Shown: positions 47,001-57,994 of the stretch, one piece after another | Position numbering within the stretch: position 1 is the first letter of the stretch | How the letters are laid out: each line of letters starts with the position of its first letter | Source: Brachypodium distachyon | Lineage: Eukaryota; Streptophyta; Magnoliopsida; Poales; Poaceae | Direction: 5' to 3' | DNA length: 64,000 nucleotides | Assembly (NCBI RefSeq): GCF_000005505.3 | Contig: NC_016131.3 | Coordinates: 23,395,501-23,459,500, forward strand | Program-made: the position numbers and the translations under genes | The notes under the pieces: model-generated | The model's database searches: none | What the model was told of the DNA's origin: nothing | What the model saw: only the letters and a program-made list of their open reading frames with translations

Positions 47001-47290
47001 TCTTTCTGCAGCCTCCACCGGTTCCTCCAGGTAGCTTTCTTTATTTAGCTTGGTGACGACCCACGACTCCGTTGGCACCTTGTTTGCTCCCCGCTTGGAC
47101 TTTGACTGAGTAGTTGACTCCGTAGCCTGAGACGTCGCACCCTGGGCTTCTTCCTCATTAGCTGCTCCTCGGCTCCTTCAAGGAACAACTGCTCCCCGGC
47201 TCCTTCTTCGCCATGCTCGAAGCCATCGCTCATGGCAATTTCCGCTTCTTCTTTGACTTCTCCCTCCACAACCGGTGGCTGCTCAGGCAC
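44047..47290 (-). pseudogene. CACTA second gene: Transposase_24-like region plus Ulp1-like cysteine protease, broken
   Basis: Read on the minus strand. The upstream part (47078-46440) resembles the plant transposase Ptta/En/Spm domain (Transposase_24), with WVVTKLNKESY, RWSDVLKAVM and SDEFKASQKWYKELREK; a TGA at 46725-46727 splits it where a tryptophan is usual. A nuclear-type basic stretch (SRKRRRASS) and an acidic helix follow at 46338-45877. The downstream part (44821-44047) is a Ulp1/C48-type protease. A 103-bp intron (44522-44624) joins it so that GHWV carries the catalytic His, YFDPL the Asp, and GSVYCGYYC the Cys. A TAA near 44155 cuts the C-terminus. Such fused genes are common in grass CACTA elements. 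The role of the protease is unproven; deSUMOylation is an inference from the fold. Confidence 0.72.
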
Positions 47291-47635
47291 CTCTTCAACG
47301 CGAGCTTGAGGTTCCTATCCAACACTTATAAAAGTAATTTAAAAAAATGGGAAAAATTTGGCATGACCTATGTTGTAAAATAAGAAAATTTTGGCATGAC
47401 CATTGCTGTAAAATAACAAATGAGTCTACCAGAATTTTATACCAGCATAAAAAAAACTCCCACCCACATATACCCTCTTGGCACAATGGCCGGACCCTTC
47501 TCAACGACCCGGCACGATGGCCGGGCCCACATTCCTCATATTAACCGACACAATGGTCGGAATCACATGCATGTATCAATCTTTGCACCAAGAGCAGCAA
47601 TAACAACAATATTTAAACAAGAGCAGCAATATAAA

Positions 47636-47850
47636 GATTTAAACCCTAAATGGCAAATGAAACCATAAACAGCAATATTAAACCCTAAACAACAAGATTT
47701 AAATCCTAAACAGCAATACTAAACCCTAAACAGCAATATTAAACCCTAAACAACAATATTTAAACCCTAAATAGCTAGATTAAACCCTAATTAACTACAA
47801 CTAACCATAAACAACAAGATTAAACCCTAATTGGACGCTAAACAGCAAGA
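47636..47850. repeat. Tandem repeat of about 20 bp containing AAACCCTAAA
   Basis: Degenerate units of the form TTAAACCCTAAACAGCAATA repeat about ten times. The plant telomere-like AAACCCTA core is present once per unit, not as a pure 7-mer array, so this is an internal minisatellite of the CACTA element. Confidence 0.8.
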
Positions 47851-47935
47851 TTCAACTTCGAAATTCAAAAATTCTACCCTAACCCTAACCTAAGAGCAAG
47901 GGAGAGAGAGAGATAGAAAGAGATAGCGTACCAGG

Positions 47936-47998
47936 GTCGGGGCCGGGGCCGGGGCCGGGGTCGGGGTCGGGGCCGAGGTCGTGGACGGGGCCGGGGCG
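47936..47998. repeat. GGGGCC/GGGGTC hexanucleotide repeat
   Basis: About ten G4 blocks separated by CC or TC on the plus strand, with strong potential for G-quadruplex formation. It lies in the leader region of the CACTA second gene. Confidence 0.8.
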
Positions 47999-48989
47999 GC
48001 CGGGGGAGGCGGCGGCGTCGAGGCGGCCGGGCCATGCCCCCGGCGATGCGGGCTGGGCGGCGGCAAGGCGGGGCCGCTGGATCCGGATCCGGCGGCCGGC
48101 GGCGGGGCCTGCGGGGCGAGGGCTTCCCGCTCCTCGTCGTCTGTTGCGACCCTCCCCCCCTCGGCGGCTAGGGTTAGTGTTTCAGCGAGGAGGCGAGGAG
48201 AAGGGGGGCGGCGAGGGAGGCACGAGGGAGGGGAGGGGAGGGGAGGTGAGGGAGAAGGGCAGCGGCGGCGGCGGCGCGAGATTTGGGCAACGCTTCACCG
48301 TTTGGGAGGTCGAGGAAGCGCTGCTGATCGAGAAGACTCGCGCTTCGGATACGAAATTTTTGGCTAAGTACCGCTCTGTAATATATATAGGGAACATCAC
48401 CAGTGGCGGGTATTACGTGGATACCCGCCACTGGCGACCCCTCCTAGGGTTATTTGTACAGGAGACCACCGGTGGCGGGGATTTCCGGATACCCGCCATT
48501 GGTGACCCACCAGTGGCGGGTATATGAAAACCCCGCCACTGGTAATTGGAACAGGAGTTGAGATCATTTGGTAGATATCTCTGATACCTTCTAAGCCAAC
48601 ATCCAAATTGTAACATTATAACAACCTTGGGTTTGATTTTTTCCATGTGGCTTCATTAGACTGAGAGGTGTTCCCATGCCAAGTTTCAGCTCATTTTGAT
48701 GAAAATTGAATTTTATGGAATTAAACTAGGACCAAAGCCACACATAATCATAGAAATTTGTGTGAAATACTGTGAATTAATGTCTAAAACTTGTATTGGG
48801 AACAAACAATATTATTATACACCCAAAAGTACAACTGCTATATTTTTTGGAAACGTAGGGAATATAATAGGATTATAATAATGCATTCTGAAATCATTCC
48901 CAATGGCGGGTTTCATACAACTCACCGCCACTGGTGAGTTGGACAAGATTTGGGAAATCCCTAAGTCCTATAGCATTCACCAGGGGTAG

Positions 48990-49880
48990 GTTTCAGGAAA
49001 ATCACCGCCACTGGTGCCAACTTCCGGTGGCGGGTTTCCCTGTAATCACCGCCACTGATGCTTTAAGGCACCAGTGGCGGGTTCCTCTGACGTCACCACC
49101 ACTGGTGGCCTTCTGCGGGCTGCCGCGCGAGGCGAGGTGGAAGTTTAGTCCCACCTCGCTAGTTTACAAGCGTTTCGACCAGCATAAATAGCTTCCTTCC
49201 CCTCCCATTGCAGATTCTGAATAAAATCAAATGCCGCTCTCTCGTCCACTCCCGTTCGCCTGGCCTGTGGGCCCGGTACCCTATGTGTGCACTGGTGGGC
49301 TTGGATGCCCTGTGGGCCCGTGCTCTTCTGGCCTAATAGGTAGTAGGCAGCTCCCGGGTTCTCGCCTGGCTGGGCCTGAACCCGAAACAGCCTAGTTGCT
49401 CGGGCGGGCTAAAAAAACTATTCTCCCTTCTTTTCTGGTAGCACACACCAGTGGCGGGTGTCACAAAAATCACCGCCACTGGTGCCCGCTTCAGGTGGCG
49501 GGTTTCCCTGTAATCACCGCCACTGGTACCCCTTCCAGTGGTGGGTTTCAGGAAATCACCGCCACTGGTGGCCTTCTACGGGCTGCCGCGCGAGGCGAGG
49601 TGGGAGTTTAGTCCCACTTCGCTAGTTTACAAGCTATTCGACCAGCATATAAGGCTTTCCTCCCTTCTCTCTTCAGCTTCCGAATATTCCTCTCGCCTGT
49701 CTCCTGTGCTCCTCACCTGGGCCGTGGGCCCAGTACCTGTACTATTTTTTGTGGGCTCGGATTACAGCCCCGTGGGCCCATGTCTGCTCTTGCCTAGTAG
49801 GTAGTAGGCTGCTTCCGGGTTCGCCTGGCTGGGCCCGAACCCAAAACGCTCAATTGACCCGGACGGGCTGAAAATAACAT
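48990..49880. repeat. Tandem duplication of about 460 bp inside the CACTA element
   Basis: Copy A (about 48990-49440) and copy B (about 49441-49880) share, in order, the CCGCCACTGGTG hairpins, GGCTGCCGCGCGAGGCGAGG, TTTAGTCCCAC.TCGCTAG, a GACCAGCAT-A-A TATA-like box, GTGGGCCC.GTACC, and GTAGTAGGC followed by a GCCTGGCTGGGC segment. The offset is about 457-468 bp. The TTTAGTCCCACCTCGC block occurs a third time at 54409-54455 near the right end. Confidence 0.8.
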
Positions 49881-50076
49881 GTAATAAGATTTAAAAAAAA
49901 TCCATATCTCTTAATTGTTTTCGAAATTGAAACAAGCAAATAAAATATGCATTCATAGTAGAAAAATATTGCGAACAAATTTACGGCATTTGTTTTCAAA
50001 TTTGAACAAGTTAAAATTCGAACCTCGTTAGAATTTAAATTACATTGAAAATCATCAAAGGGCATATTTATCAAAA

Positions 50077-53000
50077 TTACAGAAATAGTGAACTATTGGA
50101 CAATCTTGTCTTTTTTCTTTGTTGTCTTCTCTTTCCTCTTATACGTTTGGACCTCATCATGGCTGCTTCTGGCGTAGGCCCCGTCTTGTGTGGGTAAAAT
50201 TTTGACTTTTTTCTTGTCTGGATCGTTCGTCTTGCCACCTCTTCTTCTTTCCTGGTCATGGGATCGGGAAAACTTTGATAGTCTTGTTGTGAAGTTACTC
50301 CGTCGACCCCAACAATGCTCCTTTTACCTCTCCACACGACTACGCGGTTTTTCGCTATCGGGTCTTCTATGAGGAAGACTTGTTTGCATTTGGAAGCAAA
50401 CTGCCATGGTTCAAGCAGTGCCGAGATTCTTTTGACGTTCACCTGATGACGGGGAACCTCTTTTGGCAGAATCATTGTTGTGAACCTATGATCTTCATGC
50501 CTGACATCGCGTGCCCATCTGTTGCGAAACATGGCGATGGTGGTGAAGGTGTAGTCAAGCTCCTAGATCTCTTCGACCACGCCGTAGTACGCTTCTGTCT
50601 GGCCTTCGCTGTCGGTCCCCGTCTCAACTACGAGCACTGTACAGCTTTTTTGGTACGTACTCTTACGGTCTTGAGCCTTGGTGTAGTACGTATACCCATT
50701 CATTGCGTACGACTGGTATGTGACGACGTTGCGGTCGGGAAGCCGTGACAACTTCTGTACAATCTTCTCATCTTCATTCGCCGTAGACCTCGGATACCAA
50801 AGATTCTTGAGCCACATGGCGAATGTAGAATTGTGTTTTCGCTGGATCCAATCATCATTCCTGTTAGGGTTGAGGTTTCGAATTTCTTCGATGTGCATGT
50901 CGATGAACGGCTCGACCTCTGTCGTGAGTTGCAGCACCATTGTGTGTGCTCTTATAAAGTTGTCCATTCTTTGGCGGGCATGCACATCAAGATCCTTCCG
51001 GCCAAGCCCACCTTCACCTTCTAGCTTCCCCTTATGTCGTGATTCGAGGACCCCTATGGGTTTGCGGTCTGCCAACCAATCAGTGCAGAACTCAACGCAC
51101 TCTTCTGCATGATAGCCTTCCATGATGCTTCGTTCAGGACGCCCTCTGTTACGAACATCATTTCAGCACCCTGTTGTATTGTTCGGGCCCAAACATGTTG
51201 TGCAGGAACGATGGCCCTAACAACAAGATCTCATCGGCGACGTGGACCATCAGATGGACCATAATGTCGAAGAATGTTGGGGGAAAGAACATCTCACATT
51301 CTCACAATATATGTATCATTGCGTCCCTCAGTTGCAAGCAACGGTCCACCGTGATGGACTTCTGGCCGATCGTGTCGAAGAAGTCACAGAGCTTCATGAC
51401 CGTCTCTCTCACCCATGGCTCCATGCAGCCTCTTATTGCAACCGGATGTAGCTGCGTGAGAATCACGTGACAGTCATGAGACTTCATGCCAACCAGCTTG
51501 TGGCTCTTCATGTCAACGAGTTTCTTGATGCTGGATGAGTAGTTCGATGGAACTTTGATGCCATGGAGACACTCACACATTCTATGCAGCTCGGCTTTGC
51601 TCAAACTGTAACACGCAGGTTTGCATCGCGTATATATCGTGCGTTCACCATCCTTGTTTTCCTGCAGTGCCTCTTCCTCTATCGGCCACAGCTTCTCCCT
51701 TATCCCCATCCACTGCAGGTCCTTCCGTGCCTTTGGTCCATCTTTTGACTTGTCCGCGTGGTGCATCATCTAGCCCAACAGGCTGTCGCACACATTCTTC
51801 TCGACATGCATGACGTCTATGGTGTGACGGCTCTATAAGAACCTCCAGTAAGGCAGGTCCCAGAACACGGACCTCCTCTTGTACGTAAGGTCGCCATCTG
51901 GACCAGCAGCTGGCTGTGCTTTCCCGGCCATGACTTAAAGGTCCCTGACAATTTCGTATACTTCGTGTCCAGTCAGTTCCCTCGGTTTGTGCCGCCTCTC
52001 TGCCCTCCCGTTGAAGTTTTTCTTATCATCCCTCCACGGGTCCTTCCTCTCCAGCCACTTACGGTGTCCCATGTACACAATCTTTTTTGATTCTGGCAGG
52101 AACAACCCTTCTGTCTCGTCCCCGCACTTTGTGCATGCTTTGAACCCATGTGTTGACTGGCACGATGAGTTCCCTTTCGTCAGGAAGTCATGCACACATG
52201 TCAGGAGAGCTGCTCGAAGGGTGAACTCCTCCTTATGAGCGTCCTAAACCTTTCAACCCTTCTCCCAAAGCTCCTTGAGCTTATCCTTCAGCAGCTCCAG
52301 ATACACGTTTACATCAGCTCCAAACTGCTTAGGGCCCTGTATGAGCATTGATAGGTGGATGAACTTCCTCTTCATGACAAATATGAACAGGATCACCGGC
52401 CATGTGCTGTATTTGCTGCTCAAGTTTTCGAACGTATTGATCCCATCCGTACTCATCCCAAACCTGATGTTCCTGGGCTCTGTGCCGAACTCGGGGAATT
52501 CGTCGTCCAGAGTCCTCCATTGAGCCGCATCTGCGGGGTGTCCGAGGAGTCCATCATCATTGCGGTACATGCCCTCACGATCGATATCCGCCTGAGTCGC
52601 ATCGTGGTAGATGAACCACTTGGCCTCCTTCTTGTTCTGGAACCAACGCTCCAGCCTGGTGCCACACGGGAGATACCAGACCATCTTTGCCACCGCACCA
52701 TGCTTCAATTCTTCCTCCTCGCCACCGTCAGGATTGGGGTCTTTCTTCCTGTATCGGGATGTTTTGCATACTGGACAGCTGTGCATGTCTTTGTAGTCGC
52801 CCTTATATATATGATGCAGTCCAGCGGACAAACATGGTATCTGATGACCTCTAACCCGAGGGGGCATGCAACTTTCTTCGCCTCATACGTGCTCTTAGGC
52901 AACTTGTTGCCCGGAGGAAGTACCGTACGTAGGTAACTCTGAATCTCCGTGAATTCCAAGTCCACGATGTTGTATTTTGCCTTTATACGCAAAAGCTCGA

Positions 53001-53506
53001 GCGTTACTTCTAGCACACTGTTATCCACGCCGACATTTTCATATAACGGTGTCTCGGCATCCTCCCTCAGCTTCTCAAACTTACGGGACACCCTCTCATC
53101 CTCGGGGTCATCCAACTGATTCTGCAGATGCTGATCGTCCAGCATTTCAACCATCCTACCAGTTGGAACGTCCTGTACTGGATCCTCGCCACGGTATGCT
53201 TCTTCACCAGGCTGGTCATCAGACTCCATGTTTTCAATCTCAATGCCGTCATCGATTTCAATGCCATCCTCCCCATGAGAAGTCCACCTTCAATAACCAG
53301 ACACAAATCCTCGCTTGAGCAAGTGCATCTCGACATCCTCTGGCTCGTACAGCTTGCTGTTCCGACATCTCACACAGGGACAACACATCTTATCACCTTT
53401 TCATATGCATATCTTCCACGCCGGCATCGACAAAAGTCTTCAGCCGCTCTATCCACTCAACACGTAACCTGTCCTCGTACATCCAAGCATGGCGCATCGA
53501 GCTACA
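50077..53506 (-). pseudogene. CACTA tnp2-type transposase, broken
   Basis: On the minus strand, from N to C terminus: a transposase-associated domain (MRHAWMYEDRLRVEWIERLK and a CCPCVRCRN zinc motif near 53370), an acidic linker, the tnp2 domain (52867-51302, including CPVCKTSRY, FGMSTDGINTF, CTKCGDE and DVMHVEKNVCDSL), then DUF4218- and DUF4216-like regions (51123-50077). It would cut and move CACTA ends. Stops interrupt it near 53292, 52242, 52248, 51950, 51835 and 51770, so no full protein is possible. In several places the surrounding frame is intact, so decay is by point mutation rather than large loss. Confidence 0.8.
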
Positions 53507-53819
53507 ACACAATTTTTTTTTAAAATAAACAAATCAGCTTGATCGACAAAAATGGAAAATTTCGGCGTGACCTTTGCTAAAACAATTTAGCATTTTGCAC
53601 TACGAAATTCAATGCCTGCATCAAAAACAAATTACCCCCACCCACATCGGCATGACGGCCAGTATCACATCACATAAGAAATACACGGCACAAAGGCCGG
53701 TGTCAACACACATTTAATATGCTTAACATGCACGTTCATCGGTCCCGAGGTTAAGCTTTACCCTAGGGCTAACCCCCATGGGCTAAGCTCCCCCATAAGC
53801 AGCAGCGGCCATGGACTCC

Positions 53820-53911
53820 AGAGAGAGAGAGCTAGAGAGAGAGCTGCAGAGAGAGAGAGCTAGAGAGAGAGCTGCAGAGAGAGAGAGAGCTAGAGAGAGG
53901 GAGCTTATCAG
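53820..53911. repeat. 28-bp GA-rich minisatellite
   Basis: About three units of GAGAGAGAGAGCTAGAGAG followed by AGAGCTGCA. It lies in the leader of the transposase gene of the CACTA element. Confidence 0.8.
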
Positions 53912-54935
53912 AGCAAAATTAAAGCGAGAGAGAGAGAGAGGGATCCGGGAGGGAGGGCCCTCACTAGGGTGAGGGGGAGCTCCAGAGACAGTGGGGGCAG
54001 CCCGAGAGAGCCGCCGGAGAGAGATCGGGGCCGGATTTGCTACCACCGGCCACCGCGCCATTAATGGCTTTTTGGCCAAATTGAAGAAGAAGAAGCGGAG
54101 GAAGAAGGGAGAGAAAGAAGAAGGAGATGGGGGGAGAGCTACCTTCGAGCCGTCGTCATCAATTTTGGCAGGGCTTCGCCGCCGGTGAGGACCAGAGCCG
54201 CAGCTGGTCCAAGACAGACGCGTGAGATCGAACAACTTCGGGCTCGCACAGTATTTATATATAGGAAGGTCACCAGTGGCGGGTGTACGGATAAACCGCC
54301 ACTGGTGACCTCCAGTGGCGGGCCAAAAAATAAACTGCCACTGGAGGCCTCAGCAGTGGCGGGTAACCTGAGGCCCGCCACTGGTGCTCTCCCACCAGTT
54401 TCCCCTCTTTAGTCCCACCTCGCTAGTTTACATGAGTTCCGACCAGCATAAAAAGGATTCCGCCGCCCCACTTACCGGTGGTTACTACTCAGTGCTCAGT
54501 GCGTTCCCCGTTCCGGTTGAGTACTAAACGAATGATCGGGCGGTGCTTAAGGGGTTCAGGAAATGTCACTGAGACTGAGTAGTACCATCATGTATCGGGT
54601 GGCCTACCAGTGACGGGTCTTTTTTACGGCCGCCACTGGTGGTTGTTAGGGTTTCCATGGCTATTTCCAGTGGCAGTGACAAACACCGCCACTGGTGATG
54701 GACCACCAGTGGCGGTGACTTGTTTCGGGACAAATTTCACCGCCATTGGTGGTGGGGCACCAGTGGCGGTGATAATCACCGCCATTGGTGGCGCTCGTGG
54801 ATGCCTCGAGAGGTCTCCAGTGGCGGTGTGTTTTTTGGTCCGTTTTAACCGCCACTAGAGGGGGATCACGGATGGGGTTTTCTGTAATAGTGTTTTGGTA
54901 GATGACAATGCAGTGTGCATGGAGGCTCATTCCTA

Positions 54936-55195
54936 CTCACTCCGTCCAAAAATAAGTGTACTTCTAAGTTTTGTCCTCAGTCAAAAAAAATTAGGTTTTG
55001 ACCACTTAGTTGAAAGAAAGTAGCAACACATATGACATCAAATCGGTATATTATGGAACTAAATATCAAAACGGATCTAATGATAATAATTTAGTGTCAT
55101 AAATGTTGTTATGTTTTTCAATAAAATCTGTCAAAATTTAATATCTTTGATTTAGAACAGAACCTATAATTACATTTATTTGTGGATGTAGTGAG
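54936..55195. mobile_element. Stowaway MITE
   Basis: A 260-bp element with TA duplications and ends CTCACTCCGTCCAAAAATAA and the inverse near TTATTTGTGGATGTAGTGAG. It begins 44 bp beyond the CACTA right end. Confidence 0.85.
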
Positions 55196-55811
55196 TACCT
55201 CAACTATGTACGGCACGCCACTAACCGCGCGTGATCAATTAATCCAAAAGCTAAACCTTTTCTCTATCTCTTCTCTAGTCCCACTAGTAGAGGGGTCAAT
55301 TTGATGTGTGTCAAACCTAGTGCTTTTGATTGGTTTCATGCCCAAGAGAGTGAAAGTTTTCCTTATCATTTCAAAATTTGACAATTCGTATTTTGACTTT
55401 GCGTCGAAATGCCAATAATTGAGCTCAGCCTAGCTAGTTCAGCTGTGTTTAGAGCAAACTTCGTCAAGACCAAAGACATGGAAAGCCAGCACGCCAATCG
55501 ACAGGTGGGGTAATCGTCATGCATTAGCACGATCTTCTAGCTATATATTGTAGTTGACTTGGCAGTGTTATATTTTCAGCATGCCAATCAAACAAGTAAC
55601 TGTAACAAAGTCAACCCCCACTAGCTAGTTGAGTCTGCCACTTATCGACGTCAGGGGACTCGATGGGTTCAGTGCTAACTGTTGATAAGCTTTAACTGAC
55701 ATACGGTAGAGTACCGGCAAAAATAAATAAAAACAGGCGCTAGAGTGCACTAACTAGCTATAGTAAACTACGGTAAAAAAGGTATTTGCGCGGCAAACCA
55801 CGGGAAAATTA
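55196..55811. other. Spacer between transposons
   Basis: AT-rich noncoding sequence with no recognised features. Confidence 0.4.
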
Positions 55812-55813
55812 TA

Positions 55814-55895
55814 TTCCCTCCGTCCCAAATTAACTGACGTGGATTTGTATAGATTCTTATGCAGATTCAGGTCAGTTAATTTGGAACGGAGAGAG
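55814..55895. mobile_element. Short Stowaway MITE
   Basis: An 82-bp, TA-flanked element with inverted ends TTCCCTCCGTCCCAAATTAA and the complement ending GGAACGGAGAGAG. Confidence 0.85.
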
Positions 55896-56040
55896 TACAT
55901 GTATATCTTCAGATCAGATCAAGAATAGTCCGAAGGTCTCTAGCCTATTATAGGTTGACGTGGTTAATTAGTTGAAGTACTAGTGGATTGTCCTATTTTT
56001 CCTTACCACATTGCTACAAAACGGTTTATATCTCACGGCC

Positions 56041-56440
56041 CATCAGTAACGGGTCGGGCGCGACCGTTACTGATGAATAACATCAGTGTCGGTCGCTGCC
56101 CCGACCGTCACTGATGAACAGACGGGGGTCTGTCCGTCCCCGTCCAGCCATACATCAGCGACAGTCGCGCGAGGCGTCCGCCCCTGATGTACCATCATTC
56201 CCCGCAAGAGTCATCAGTGGCGGTCGATGAATGGCCGACCGTTACTGATGAGTGATACATCAGTAACGGTCGCCCGAACGGGCCCGCCACTGATGCACAG
56301 AGCATATCAGTAACGGTCGTTTGCGGCCCGACCGTTACTGATGAGTGGTACATCACTAACGGGCGGATATTCAGCGACCGTCACTGATGTCGCCCATGTT
56401 ATCAGTAACGCTCGCAGGTGTCACGACCAACACTGATGAC
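56041..56440. repeat. Array of eight CATCAGT(A/G)ACGG hairpins
   Basis: Inverted pairs of the 12-bp motif CATCAGTAACGG occur about every 50 bp, each pair with a loop of 10-20 bases. Some units read CATCAGTGGCGG or CATCAGTGTCGG. This is the subterminal region of the CACTA element and probably holds transposase-binding sites. Confidence 0.85.
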
Positions 56441-56892
56441 CTTCGCGGTTTAAATACGCTGGACGGAGCCGCAGCTGGTCGTGCTGCGCGTCTTCACCGA
56501 CTAGCTGCGGCCCCTACTCCAAATCCGGCGGAGCCCTGCCGAATTTTGCCATGGCGGCCGACGAGCCCAGCTGTAGGTATCCCCTTCCTCCCTCTCCCTT
56601 CTTCCTCTCTCCCTCGGCTGGCCCCTATCTCCAGATTCTGCCGCCGGCCTCCGGTGAGCTCCATTTCTGGAGCTCCGGCCGCCGGCGGCCGGTGAGCTCC
56701 ATTTTTCGAGCCCCAAACTTTCCTCTCCCTTGCGAGCTCTCTCTCCCTCCTGATCTTTCTCGCCGGCCTCCAATTTCTCTCCGAATGTCCCCAATTTCAA
56801 ATTTTTAGTTAGCCCCTTAACCCTGGTTAATTAACACCTTAATCCCCTTGTTAACTATTTTGCTTTGTGTTTTCTTATGGATTGTGTTGTAG

Positions 56893-57195
56893 ATCAAAGG
56901 ACCGTTCTTGGATGTACGCCACGGAAAGAATCAATGCTCGCCGGAAAGATTGCTGCGAAGAAATATAAAGAACCTGAAGGCGTCGTGTGGAAAAGGAGGT
57001 CCATATTCTGGGACCTAGAGTACTGGGCACAATTAGATTGCCGCGACAGCTTAGATGTCATGCATGTGGAGAAAACTGTATGCGACAGCGTGCTGGGGTT
57101 GCTGATGAACATTCCAGAGAAGACGAAAGATGGACCCAATGCACGGAAGGACCTGTACAAAGACGAGTTGCATAGGATGTGCCAGTGCCTGCAGG
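56893..57195 (+). pseudogene. tnp2 transposase fragment, truncated
   Basis: After a TTGTAG acceptor, the frame encodes a piece of the tnp2 domain with WKRRSIFWDLEYW, DVMHVEKTVCDSVLGLL and KDELHRMCQCLQ, parallel to 51900-51580 of the minus-strand element. Sequence between ARKDL and YKDELHRM that is present in the other copy is missing here. The frame stops being transposase at 57195 where the LTR begins. Confidence 0.78.
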
Positions 57196-57522
57196 TGTCA
57201 TCGCACGGGGCTCCGACACCGGGGGTGCGCCGGCACCCCCTTTTTAGGTTCGGCAGTGGGCTACGGGGATCGCTCTGGCGATCGCCGGCGGGACCAATGC
57301 AAAGCGCAAAAACGCACCCTAGACACTACTCACGGGCACACGCACACGCTTTTTACCCAGGTTCGGGCCACCTTGCGGTGTAAAACCCTACGTCCTGCTT
57401 GTCTGAGCTTATATTACCGAGCAATCGGCTGTTTACAGGGTTGCCGAGGAAAGCCCCGGGGCGATCTCTTTTTGGCTAAGTGCTTTTTTCTACTTTGGGC
57501 TACCACTGAAATCAACCCTAGA

Positions 57523-57617
57523 CTGAACGGGAACCCGAACTCAACTGGAACCCGAACTGAAACCGGAACCCGAACTGAACGGGAACCCGAACTGAACCGG
57601 AACCAGAACTGAAACCT
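57523..57617. repeat. 17-18-bp tandem repeat in the LTR
   Basis: About five units of CTGAACGGGAACCCGAA with small changes. It lies about 25-120 bp downstream of the minus-strand TATA box, i.e. in the transcribed part of the LTR. Confidence 0.85.
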
Positions 57618-57640
57618 TTGACCGTGGGCGGGGGTCCTCC

Positions 57641-57647
57641 TTTTATA
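57641..57647 (-). promoter_or_regulatory. LTR TATA box, minus strand
   Basis: GGCTATAAAAGGAGG on the minus strand is a near-ideal plant TATA box and fits the U3 promoter of the retrotransposon LTR. Confidence 0.65.
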
Positions 57648-57994
57648 GCCAAGGGGATACCACAGGGGCCATGGTGCATGATTTACAAGTGGCGAGCAAG
57701 GAGCTAGGGCAACTCCTCCTCGTTGCGCTGGTATGCATGCATGAATGCCAACTCCGCTGCTAGGGGTCTAGAGCCTAACAAGTATGATTGGACAGCCACT
57801 ATTTGCCTGACTAGACGGGTAACTCCCCTCCCGTCGGCTCATTTAATGCGCCGTGCGCTTCACTCGTTGCTCTGGCAAGTCTGCATATTGGGGCGTCTAG
57901 CGCAGGCCCACGTGGCGCCGCTGCTCTGCTCGCTTGGCCCCGCCCTTACGGCGGGAGCCTGCGCCCGGGAACCTCTCCTTCCGGCAAGCGGGAG

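Larger units (their letters stand above)
43540..54892 (-). mobile_element. Large two-gene CACTA transposon, decayed
   Basis: The right end (the element's 5' side) is CACTATTACAGAAAACCCC on the minus strand, ending at 54892. Subterminal hairpins built from ACCAGTGGCGG / CCGCCACTGGT occupy 54260-54850 at this end and 43555-43800 at the other. The exact left terminus was not found and is probably lost. Inside, all coding is on the minus strand: a tnp2-type transposase (50077-53506) and a second gene with a Ulp1-like protease (44047-47290). A third zone of the same hairpins sits in the middle (48395-49590), so this could instead be two related elements back to back. Both genes carry stops. Confidence 0.75.
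56009..57195 (+). mobile_element. CACTA transposon of a second family, 5' part
   Basis: The left end reads CATTGCTACAAAACGG, a one-base variant of a CACTGCTACAAAA terminus. An array of eight hairpins (CATCAGTAACGG...CCGTTACTGATG) follows, then a TTTAAATA box near 56450, a GC-rich leader with a possible ATG at 56551, and part of a tnp2 transposase. It is cut at 57195 by a Ty3 retrotransposon. The rest of the element presumably lies beyond that insertion, outside the window. Confidence 0.75.

Noticed and set aside
47636..47850. Interstitial telomere
   Set aside because: The AAACCCTA core occurs once per unit of about 20 bp, not as a continuous TTTAGGG array.
56041..56440. CRISPR-like array of regularly spaced repeats
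   Set aside because: The repeats are inverted pairs at a CACTA end in a plant genome. There are no unique spacers of constant length and no cas genes.
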